A stretch of 64,000 nucleotides of DNA. Source: Parvibaculaceae bacterium PLY_AMNH_Bact1 (lineage in GTDB: Bacteria; Pseudomonadota; Alphaproteobacteria; Parvibaculales; Parvibaculaceae). Position 1 is the first letter of the stretch, and each line of letters opens with the position of its first letter. The notes below the pieces were generated by a model. That model was not told the origin of the DNA and searched no databases. It was given only the letters and a program-made list of their open reading frames with translations. The DNA lies in the NCBI GenBank assembly GCA_032881465.1, contig CP126168.1, positions 1 through 64,000 on the forward strand. Reading direction: 5' to 3'. The translations under genes were made by a program, and so were the position numbers. Positions 57,814-64,000 of the stretch are shown here, one piece after another.

Positions 57814-59256
57814 CTAGTGCTCGTGCGCGGTTGACTGTTCTTCTTTCACGAAGAACATCAGCAGCAGTCCGGTAATCAGGAAGATGATTACGCTTCCCAA
57901 GCCCACCCGCTGACTGCTGGTGGTCTGGGTCACGATTGCCACCGTCAAGGGCGCTAGGAAGCTTGTGGCTTTCCCGCAAAGTGCATAGAGGCCATAGAAT
58001 TCAGCCATCATGGCGGGGGGCGCGATGCGTGCGAGCATCGTGCGGCTGGAGGAGAGAGATGGCCCGGCAAAGACGCCGGTCGCGGTGGCGAGGAACAGGA
58101 ACCAGCGTTCGGCGCTTGTATCAAATCCCATCCCGTTGAGCGCCTCACCAAAAACACTGGTGGCTGTGATGGGCTCCATACTGACCGCGATCATAAAGGC
58201 CGCCGTGTCTGTAGTTGTGCCGACAAGCAGCATCAATCCAATGGCGAACAAGGAAACTGCCCCAACAATTGTGCGTTTTGATCCGATGTAATCGTCGACG
58301 AGGCCGCCAAGCAGCGTGAACGGCACCTGCATCACAATGATAATGAGGCCGTAAAAACCAATCTGGGTCGTCGGCCAGTCGAAAACACCTTTTGCGTAGA
58401 CGCCGGTGAAGATGAAGACCGCAGCCTGGCCATCATAATAAATCATGCGCGCAAGCAAGAAGATCGCGATGTTTTTGTAATGCGGCAACTTCTTGATGGT
58501 GCCGATAACCATTGCCACGCCCTTCTTTGCGGCTTCTCTGCGGTTGAGACCTGTGCGCGGCTGATCTGGTGTCATGAAGAAAAAGGGGAGAGCAAAGACA
58601 AGAAGCCAAACCGCTGATAGCGGTCCCACGACACGATTGTGTTCGCTGACCGCTTTGTCGATCCCAAACCAAGGAACCTCTGGCAGGCCGAACATAAGCA
58701 GCCAAACAGCGAAGGACAGAATGGCGCCCAGGGAGCCGACCGCATAGCCAACCGCTGAGAGGGCGCCTATGCGCTTTTTTGAGACCAGCGCAGGCAACAT
58801 GGCATTGTGGTAGACGATGGCAAACTCAAGGCTTGTTGCCGCAATAACGACGCCAATAACAACCAGCAGGATGGAGTTTGGGTCGCCTGGAGCGGCAAAC
58901 CAGAGCACAGACATGCCAAGAAACGCTAAGAGTGTGAAGAAGAAAATGCCAGGCTTGCGCGGGCCTGCGGCATCGGCGAGCGAGCCAAAGAATGGGCTCA
59001 GCAGAGCAATGGAAATTCCAGCGGTCGCCTGTACATAGCCCCAGATGGCCTGACCACGAACATCATCGCCCACGACTTCACTCGAGAAGTAAGGCGCAAA
59101 CACAAAGATGTTGATCAGGATGAAATAGGGATTGAGCGCCCAGTCATAGATAAACCAGCCGAACATGCCGCCTTTTCCAGTCGGCTTTTCACCTGTGACG
59201 GTCAGGTGCCCGCCAGGCTGTTCATGGGTGATCTGTTCTTCATATGCACTGGTCAC
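57814..59256 (-). CDS. MFS transporter (Atg22/UMF1-like)
   Basis: The 480-aa protein has about 12 transmembrane segments and opens the membrane region with the UMF1/Atg22 motif MFGWFIYDWALNPYFILIN. The Asn/Asp-rich AAGPRKPGI loop (DAAGPRKPG) matches the family. Members act in amino acid or other small-molecule efflux; the cargo here is unknown. A GTG start at 59256 is chosen because AGGAGGGG lies at an ideal distance; an in-frame TTG at 59277 overlaps this site. It is convergent with the other MFS gene. Confidence 0.87.
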   Translation of the reverse strand: MTSAYEEQITHEQPGGHLTVTGEKPTGKGGMFGWFIYDWALNPYFILINIFVFAPYFSSEVVGDDVRGQAIWGYVQATAGISIALLSPFFGSLADAAGPRKPGIFFFTLLAFLGMSVLWFAAPGDPNSILLVVIGVVIAATSLEFAIVYHNAMLPALVSKKRIGALSAVGYAVGSLGAILSFAVWLLMFGLPEVPWFGIDKAVSEHNRVVGPLSAVWLLVFALPFFFMTPDQPRTGLNRREAAKKGVAMVIGTIKKLPHYKNIAIFLLARMIYYDGQAAVFIFTGVYAKGVFDWPTTQIGFYGLIIIVMQVPFTLLGGLVDDYIGSKRTIVGAVSLFAIGLMLLVGTTTDTAAFMIAVSMEPITATSVFGEALNGMGFDTSAERWFLFLATATGVFAGPSLSSSRTMLARIAPPAMMAEFYGLYALCGKATSFLAPLTVAIVTQTTSSQRVGLGSVIIFLITGLLLMFFVKEEQSTAHEH

Positions 59257-59282
59257 GCGAGCGCCCCTCCTCGACAAGTCTG

Positions 59283-59310
59283 GAATGACTGACGTGAGAG
59301 ACAGTCATTC
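59283..59310. promoter_or_regulatory. Inverted repeat upstream of the Atg22-like MFS gene
   Basis: GAATGACTG (59283-59291) and CAGTCATTC (59302-59310) form a perfect 9-bp inverted repeat with a 10-base spacer, 27 bases upstream of the MFS start on the minus strand. It could be an operator for a regulator that controls the transporter or the divergent phasin gene. Confidence 0.45.
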
Positions 59311-59520
59311 TGTGCAGCCAGTTCCTATGGCCTTCATATCGGTATGGCCTTTAAGTGCTTGAAAATCAACGAAAAATTTGATCCTGCGCAGATTAGTATG
59401 CGCTTTCTAGACATCTGGTCCTAAACACACATCCAACGAGGGACCCAGCCAGTCAGTTTCCCCAATCAAGCCGGGCCCGCAGCAAGAGATTTTAAAGACC
59501 CGAATCTAGGAGAAAAGATC

Positions 59521-60000
59521 ATGGCGACGAAGACACGGAAAACGACGAAGAAAGCAGCACCTGAAGCAAAGCTCCCGCTTGCTCGTGACATCTGGCTTGC
59601 TGGCCTTGGCTTTTATGGCCGCATTTATGATGAGACTGTGGAACGTGCTGAATCTGCTCGCACCGAAGCCAACAAGTTCTTTGACGAGCTGGTTGACCGC
59701 GGCACTGTTGTTGAAACAGAAACACGCAAAGCACTCAAAGACGTGCGCATCGATACAAACGGCACCGTAGAAGAACGCATCCAGAAGCTCCGCGACGCGC
59801 TTCCTGAGCTGCCAAAGCTCCCTGAAATGCCTGAACTGCCAGAGATGCCTGAGCTTCTCCAGTTCCCACAGTTCAAGTCGACACGGGTTCGTGAGCTGGA
59901 AACCGAAGTCGAAGCACTGACGAAAAAAGTCAATGCCCTTAGCCGCAAAGCAGCTGCTAAGCCAAAGGCACGTAAGACCCCGGCCCGTAAAGCTGCGTAA
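59521..60000 (+). CDS. Phasin (PhaI-like polyhydroxyalkanoate granule protein)
   Basis: The 159-aa protein has the start motif LARDIWLAGLGFYGRIYDE, shared with the next phasin, and a long amphipathic helical middle with EDLVDRGTVVE-type heptads. A Pro-rich stretch (PELPKLPEMPELPEMPELL) precedes a final coiled coil (LETEVEALTKKVNALSRKA). Its tail is Ala/Lys/Pro-rich. Such proteins coat PHA granules; the basic tail can bind DNA. The AGGAG ribosome-binding site is strong. No phaC lies in the window, so granules must be made from genes elsewhere. Confidence 0.85.
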   Translation: MATKTRKTTKKAAPEAKLPLARDIWLAGLGFYGRIYDETVERAESARTEANKFFDELVDRGTVVETETRKALKDVRIDTNGTVEERIQKLRDALPELPKLPEMPELPEMPELLQFPQFKSTRVRELETEVEALTKKVNALSRKAAAKPKARKTPARKAA

Positions 60001-60019
60001 CAAGCTTTACGAGCGAAGC

Positions 60020-60057
60020 CGAACGGTGTCGTGGTTCTCCACGGCGCCGTTCGTGCA
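60020..60057 (+). terminator. Terminator-like hairpin after the first phasin gene
   Basis: CGAACGG (60020-60026) and CCGTTCG (60047-60053) form the outer arms, with CGTGG/CCACG inside, and a short T-run follows (GCATTTT). It is placed right after the first phasin gene. Confidence 0.65.
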
Positions 60058-60175
60058 TTTTATGCCAATGAATGGGCTCACAATGTGAGTTTCTGCTGGC
60101 GACAAACCCCCAGGCACAGTCTAATCAAGATTAGACAGATGACGGCCTCATGGACGAGGCAGAATGGGGGAACCG

Positions 60176-60751
60176 ATGCCAGACCAATCTTCCGGCAGCC
60201 GAAAATCGGCAAAAGCAAAATCACCTGTAGACAAAGCAAGCGACCTCGCACGCCAGATCTGGCTCGCGGGTGTGGGCGCTTATGGTCAGGCGGTCGACGA
60301 TACTCAGCAGGAAGTAACCCGGCGTGTCGCGCAAGTCAGCCAAGACACATCCAAATTCTTTGAAGAACTCGTGTCCCGAGGTACTGACTTGGAAAAGAAC
60401 CTGGGCGCTCTAGGCAAGATGAGTGCAGATGTGCGTGCAGAGGGGTTTCGGCGCGGAGCAGACATGTCGCTTTCATTGGAGGATCGGCTGTCGCGGATGC
60501 GGGACATGTTGGGGCTCGCCCCATCTGGGACCGGTTTTGAAGAGAAGGTGGACAAGCTTTCAGCAGATGTCGCGGCGCTGAGTGCCAAACTCGACCTGGT
60601 GTTGGATCAGCTGAACAATCCAGTCTCTAAACCGGCCGTGAAAAAAGCGGCGGCAAAAAAGAAAACGACAACCAAGAAGAAGCCAGCGGCAAAGAAAAAG
60701 ACGGTGCGAAAAAAGGCGTCCGCCAAAAAGAAACCGATATCGCGAAACTAA
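60176..60751 (+). CDS. Phasin with histone-H1-like basic tail (PhaF-like)
   Basis: The 191-aa protein has the phasin start motif SDLARQIWLAGVGAYGQA, almost the same as in the preceding gene. A coiled-coil middle follows (SQDTSKFFEELVSRGTDLEKNL and VDKLSADVAALSAKLDLVLDQ). The last 45 residues are a Lys/Ala-rich AAKKK-type tail like PhaF, which in Pseudomonas links granules to the nucleoid. The ATG at 60176 has GGGGGAA at good spacing. A TetR gene follows 15 bases later, in the same direction. Confidence 0.87.
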   Translation: MPDQSSGSRKSAKAKSPVDKASDLARQIWLAGVGAYGQAVDDTQQEVTRRVAQVSQDTSKFFEELVSRGTDLEKNLGALGKMSADVRAEGFRRGADMSLSLEDRLSRMRDMLGLAPSGTGFEEKVDKLSADVAALSAKLDLVLDQLNNPVSKPAVKKAAAKKKTTTKKKPAAKKKTVRKKASAKKKPISRN

Positions 60752-60766
60752 CGGTCGGCAGCCGCG

Positions 60767-61423
60767 ATGAAAACTCGGGAACGTATCCTCAAAGCCAGTC
60801 TTGAACTCTTCAACGAAGAGGGAGAGACAAATGTGTCGACGGTCGATATCGCCAATCAGGTCGATATATCACCGGGCAACCTTTACTATCATTTTAAAGG
60901 GAAGGATGCGCTGATAACGGCGCTCTACGATGCGTTTGAAGAAGAGATGCGGATTGTTCTGACCGCGCCAGTAGAAAGTCCGTTGAGAGCAGAAGACAAT
61001 TGGCTCTATTTTTATATTGTCTTTGAAGAGATCTTTGACTTTCGGTTTTTCTACCGAAATCTTACAGATCTTCTAAACAGATATCCGCAGCTCAACGCGC
61101 GTTTTGACGATCTGTTGGCACGTAAGCAGGCGACATGCGGTGCACTGCTTACCAGTCTTGCGGAACGAAACGTATTGGACATCAGAGAAGATGAGACAGA
61201 ACAGGTCAGCACGCGGCTTACCATGTTGCTCACCTATTGGTTGAACTTTGAAGCTGTACGACATCCCAATGCGTCAGGACCCGACATTATTCATGGGGGC
61301 GTCTACCACGTGCTCAGTCACGTAGCGCCCTATTTCGCAGCCGGGCGCGGTGTTTTTATGGATGTCATTTCAACGCTCTATGAAGACCAAAAGGCAGACG
61401 CTCAGAAAAGAGCCAGCCGCTAA
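60767..61423 (+). CDS. TetR family regulator (PhaD-like)
   Basis: The 218-aa protein has an N-terminal helix-turn-helix (RILKASLELFNEEGETNVSTVDIA, then DISPGNLYYHFKGKDAL). The SPGNLYYHF form is typical of PhaD, the activator of pha genes in Pseudomonas. The C-terminal domain is helical with aromatic residues (RFFYRNLTDLL) and may bind an acyl-CoA. It is cotranscribed with the PhaF-like phasin, which matches the pha gene neighbourhood in Pseudomonas. A GGTTTCGC hairpin follows its stop. Assignment to PhaD is by motif and context only. Confidence 0.85.
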   Translation: MKTRERILKASLELFNEEGETNVSTVDIANQVDISPGNLYYHFKGKDALITALYDAFEEEMRIVLTAPVESPLRAEDNWLYFYIVFEEIFDFRFFYRNLTDLLNRYPQLNARFDDLLARKQATCGALLTSLAERNVLDIREDETEQVSTRLTMLLTYWLNFEAVRHPNASGPDIIHGGVYHVLSHVAPYFAAGRGVFMDVISTLYEDQKADAQKRASR

Positions 61424-61426
61424 AAG

Positions 61427-61446
61427 GGTTTCGCATTTGCGAAACC
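61427..61446 (+). terminator. Perfect hairpin after the PhaD-like gene
   Basis: GGTTTCGC (61427-61434) and GCGAAACC (61439-61446) form a perfect stem with loop ATTT, right after the stop codon. The same stem core occurs at 21619-21639. There is no T-run after it, so it may be a processing or regulatory signal rather than a terminator. Confidence 0.4.
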
Positions 61447-61670
61447 GCCTGCTGCCCAGATTGAAATTCCGCATGATCCAGACTCTTTTTCTTGCCAACG
61501 GTGGCCAGAGCCCCCATTTTATTCCTATCGAATTTGTTGGAGCATTGTGACGGCTCCCGGCCTTGCCTCAATAAGGGCTATGCGGCGTTTCCAATTACGA
61601 TTTGATACCCTACACACGGGGCTCGTGTGAAATTGAAGATCGGCGCGACGGCGCTGTACAGGAGAATGAG

Positions 61671-61877
61671 ATGGCGACTGGTACAGTCAAATGGTTCAAC
61701 CCCACAAAAGGGTATGGTTTCATCCAGCCGGAAGACGGCGGCCAGGATGTATTCGTACACATTTCTGCGGTTGAGCGTGCTGGACTCGCTGGGCTTGATG
61801 AAAACCAAAAGGTTTCCTACGAGCTTGAGACCGGACGAAATGGCAAAAGCTCTGCAGTGGACCTCAAGGTCCTTTAA
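61671..61877 (+). CDS. Cold-shock domain protein (CspA family)
   Basis: This 68-aa protein is a single cold-shock domain. It starts MATGTVKWFNPTKGYGFIQP, with RNP1 KGYGFIQ and RNP2 VFVHIS. It is an RNA chaperone that melts RNA structure. The start has AGGAGA at good spacing. A long 5' leader (from about 61560) and a strong terminator are present, as is common for csp genes regulated after transcription. Confidence 0.96.
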   Translation: MATGTVKWFNPTKGYGFIQPEDGGQDVFVHISAVERAGLAGLDENQKVSYELETGRNGKSSAVDLKVL

Positions 61878-61899
61878 CCCCCAATGCAGCAAGTTTTTT

Positions 61900-61928
61900 A
61901 AGGGAGCGCATTGTCGCTCCCTTTTTTG
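61900..61928 (+). terminator. Rho-independent terminator of the cold-shock gene
   Basis: GGGAGCG and CGCTCCC form the stem of a hairpin with a 6-nt loop, followed by a run of six T. It lies 24 bases after the stop. Confidence 0.9.
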
Positions 61929-62043
61929 TTATGTGCAGGTATCAGCATATCCCTGCGTCATACCGAACTCCGTCGAAGACCGTTGACGCTTGCGTTGGCG
62001 CATGTACTTTTCTTCTCAGATACACTTGTCAGAGAGAGATAAA

Positions 62044-63366
62044 ATGCTTCAGCCGGTAAGCGAAACTGCCCTGGTGGACATTCCCGATGCGGGTCCATCC
62101 CACGCCCCAATCTATTCGACACCAGCTGGGTTTGACCTTGCTGACAATAATGCCTTCACGTCCGGCCAACCTTTTGACTACTATAAAAGGCTGAGAGAAG
62201 AAGCTCCGGCTGCCTGGACACCGGTACCGCTCGCAGCCGGCTATTGGGCAATCAGCCGCTATGATGATGTAAAACGGATTGAGCTTGATCCGGAGACGTT
62301 CTCGTCCCAACGCGGCGGGATCAACATGGCAACCGCTGAAAGAGGCAGCGGCCATGAGCGCCTCGCGGGCGCGGCGCTTAATACACTGATCAGTCTGGAC
62401 CGTCCCTATCACGTGCCTTTGCGAATGCAGCACCGCGCCTTCTTCACTCCGGACTATATTGCCGAGCTGCGAAAGAAGGTCGAAGTCAAAGTCGACGAAC
62501 TGCTGGATGACATGGAGCGCAAAGGCCCTGTTGTTGACATGGTCAAAAACTTTTCTGAACAATTGCCGCTCTTCACACTCTGCGAGATGTTGGGGGTTGA
62601 CGAAAAAGACCGGCCTAAGATCGTTCGCTGGATGCACTATCTTGAGCTTGCGTCCCATATGATCACCGAGCAGGCGCAGGGGCGTAAAATTAGCTACGTC
62701 TTCCTTGCAAAGTTCCTCTGGAATGTCCGGCAGATGTTCAAGTACGGAGAACGTGTTCTTCAGGACCGTCGTGCCAATCCACGAAGCGACCTGCTCACAG
62801 CAATTGCCCAAGCAGAAATTGACGGCGAGCCACTGTCCCAGGAATTTCTCGATGGAGCGTGGCTACTGATCATTTTTGCGGGCAACGACACAACGCGGAA
62901 TTCCCTGTCAGGAACAATGCGATTGCTCACAGAGTTTCCGGAGCAAAAACAGAAACTTCTGGATGATCCCTCAAAGATTAAGCAGATGGTGCCAGAAGCC
63001 ATCCGAATGGTCTCACCTGTTATTTTCATGCGCCGCACCTTATTGGCCGACACTGAGATCGCTGGACAGAAAATGTCTGAGGGTGAAAAAGTGATCATGT
63101 ATTACGGGTCGGCAAATCGAGACTCATCCATTTTTGAGAATCCCGACCAGTTTGATATTGAACGGAAAAACGCGGGCGACCACCTCTCCTTCGGCGCAGG
63201 GCCACATGTTTGTCTCGGTCAGCGGGTTGCCAACATGCAGCTTGAGGTGGCGTACGAGAAAATCCTATCTCGTTTCCCGAACATCAAATTCACAGGCAAC
63301 TGGTCTCAGGCGCCGAACAATTTTGTGAACGCAATCTCAAAACTGGAAGTGGATTTGGGCACCTAA
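62044..63366 (+). CDS. Cytochrome P450
   Basis: This 440-aa protein is a soluble bacterial cytochrome P450. It has the I-helix oxygen-activation motif FAGNDTTRNSLSG, the ExxR motif in PEAIRMVSP, and the heme-binding motif SFGAGPHVCLGQRVA with the heme cysteine at about residue 390. There is no transmembrane segment. It has an AT-rich upstream and begins 116 bases after the cold-shock terminator. The redox partner genes are not in the window. The AlkB-like gene starts 5 bases later, so they share a transcript. The substrate is unknown. Confidence 0.95.
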   Translation: MLQPVSETALVDIPDAGPSHAPIYSTPAGFDLADNNAFTSGQPFDYYKRLREEAPAAWTPVPLAAGYWAISRYDDVKRIELDPETFSSQRGGINMATAERGSGHERLAGAALNTLISLDRPYHVPLRMQHRAFFTPDYIAELRKKVEVKVDELLDDMERKGPVVDMVKNFSEQLPLFTLCEMLGVDEKDRPKIVRWMHYLELASHMITEQAQGRKISYVFLAKFLWNVRQMFKYGERVLQDRRANPRSDLLTAIAQAEIDGEPLSQEFLDGAWLLIIFAGNDTTRNSLSGTMRLLTEFPEQKQKLLDDPSKIKQMVPEAIRMVSPVIFMRRTLLADTEIAGQKMSEGEKVIMYYGSANRDSSIFENPDQFDIERKNAGDHLSFGAGPHVCLGQRVANMQLEVAYEKILSRFPNIKFTGNWSQAPNNFVNAISKLEVDLGT

Positions 63367-63371
63367 AGCTC

Positions 63372-63941
63372 ATGGTTGATCTTCCGCCGGGAGCAGCTCT
63401 GATCGATCAGTTCATCAGCGCGGAACGAGAGGCTGCACTTCTATCCTGCATTGATAGCGTACCTTGGCTGCTGGATCTGCGCAGACGGGTTCAGCACTAC
63501 GGCTGGCGTTACGATTACAAAGCGCGGCGTGTCACGGCGGGCGCACAGTTGGGGCCCCTACCAGGCTGGTTGGAGCCAGAGATAGGCACTTTATGTGGTC
63601 GCGGCCTATTTGATCCTGCGCCCGACCAGGTCATCGTCAATGAATATGATCGTGGCCAGGGCATCGCGCCTCACATCGACTGTGTTCCCTGTTTTGGTCC
63701 GACCATCGCAAGCCTGTCGCTGGCGGGAACGGTGGAGATGCAGTTTGAGAACAAGGCAACAGGCGAGCGTAGAGGCGTGTTACTTGGGCCCCGCAGCTTG
63801 CTCTGTCTCACCGGGCCTGCTCGGTTTGACTGGCGCCATGGCATCGCAGCCCGAAAGTCAGATCCTGTGAACGGAACGCGGGTGCCCAGAAAACGGCGGA
63901 TTTCGCTCACTTTCCGGCGGGTGATTGCCAGCTTAACCTAA
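63372..63941 (+). CDS. AlkB-like Fe(II)/2-oxoglutarate dioxygenase
   Basis: The 189-aa protein has the AlkB fold core: NEYDRGQGIAPHID with the iron ligands His and Asp, a later His in DWRHGI, and the 2-oxoglutarate Arg in KRRISLTFR. The start motif LIDQFISAEREAALLSCID is typical of the family. It may repair alkylated DNA or act on another substrate. It is directly after a P450 gene (5-base gap) in the same direction. The last 59 bases of the window hold no recognised gene. Confidence 0.9.
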   Translation: MVDLPPGAALIDQFISAEREAALLSCIDSVPWLLDLRRRVQHYGWRYDYKARRVTAGAQLGPLPGWLEPEIGTLCGRGLFDPAPDQVIVNEYDRGQGIAPHIDCVPCFGPTIASLSLAGTVEMQFENKATGERRGVLLGPRSLLCLTGPARFDWRHGIAARKSDPVNGTRVPRKRRISLTFRRVIASLT

Positions 63942-64000
63942 TTCCCCACTCCGACTCCGGAGTTTGTTGCGGTGCAGCAAGCATTCGCGTATGAAGGCCG

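Overview
The window looks like a chromosomal segment of a Hyphomicrobiales-type alphaproteobacterium, possibly of the Parvibaculum/Rhodobiaceae kind; this placement is an inference. The signs are a dnaA-dnaN-recF-gyrB replication block, a RegB/RegA redox two-component pair, an MmcB-type DNA repair protein, PhaF/PhaI-like phasins, and dispersed intergenic hairpin repeats of the kind common in that order. No rRNA, tRNA, CRISPR array, transposase or phage gene was recognised.

Layout. 0.1-8 kb: dnaA, dnaN, recF, a ClpP-like protease and gyrB, all on the + strand, with hairpin repeat elements between dnaN and recF and between recF and the ClpP gene. 8-17.3 kb: leuA (minus) with a long leader region, a bifunctional PBP1, an anchored protein with pre-peptidase-like repeats, a YgjP-type metallopeptidase, a VOC protein, a SCO1 copper chaperone, an ankyrin protein and an MBL-fold hydrolase. 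17.3-21.4 kb: regB, regA, a small membrane protein, and an operon of a phosphotransferase and mmcB. 21.6-26.5 kb: a ferritin-like diiron protein, an RND/MMPL exporter and a TerB-like protein. 26.5-30.7 kb: a HAD hydrolase, a TetR regulator with an SDR enzyme, and a ParA-SPOR gene pair. 30.9-38.7 kb: a biotin region (bioA, bioB, bioF, bioD) that encloses a DUF4336-like gene and a TetR-controlled acetyltransferase/deacetylase pair. 38.8-40.8 kb: an alkylation-repair operon (Ada-AlkA fusion plus Ogt).

41-56.4 kb is the most striking part. A type I secretion operon (two ABC permease/ATPases and an HlyD adaptor) is transcribed divergently from one giant gene encoding a 3183-residue RTX adhesin. 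The adhesin carries 23 tandem cadherin-like repeats; 22 of them are exactly 94 residues (282 bp). A DUF4114-like region follows, then a 24th repeat split by an inserted domain, a lectin-like domain, 11 RTX nonapeptides and a secretion-signal-like tail. The gene layout suggests the operon exports the adhesin to the cell surface. No outer-membrane TolC-like gene is in the window.

56.5-64 kb: two MFS transporters, two phasins with a PhaD-like TetR regulator, a cold-shock protein, a cytochrome P450 and an AlkB-like dioxygenase.

Best candidates for something not yet described: the nested-hairpin intergenic element (three copies, with compensating arm changes); the two tandem 77-78 bp hairpins before the ClpP paralogue; the GNAT/deacetylase divergon with two operators spaced three helical turns apart; and the homogenised repeat array and nested-domain design of the adhesin. 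All functional statements come from reading motifs; no database search was run.
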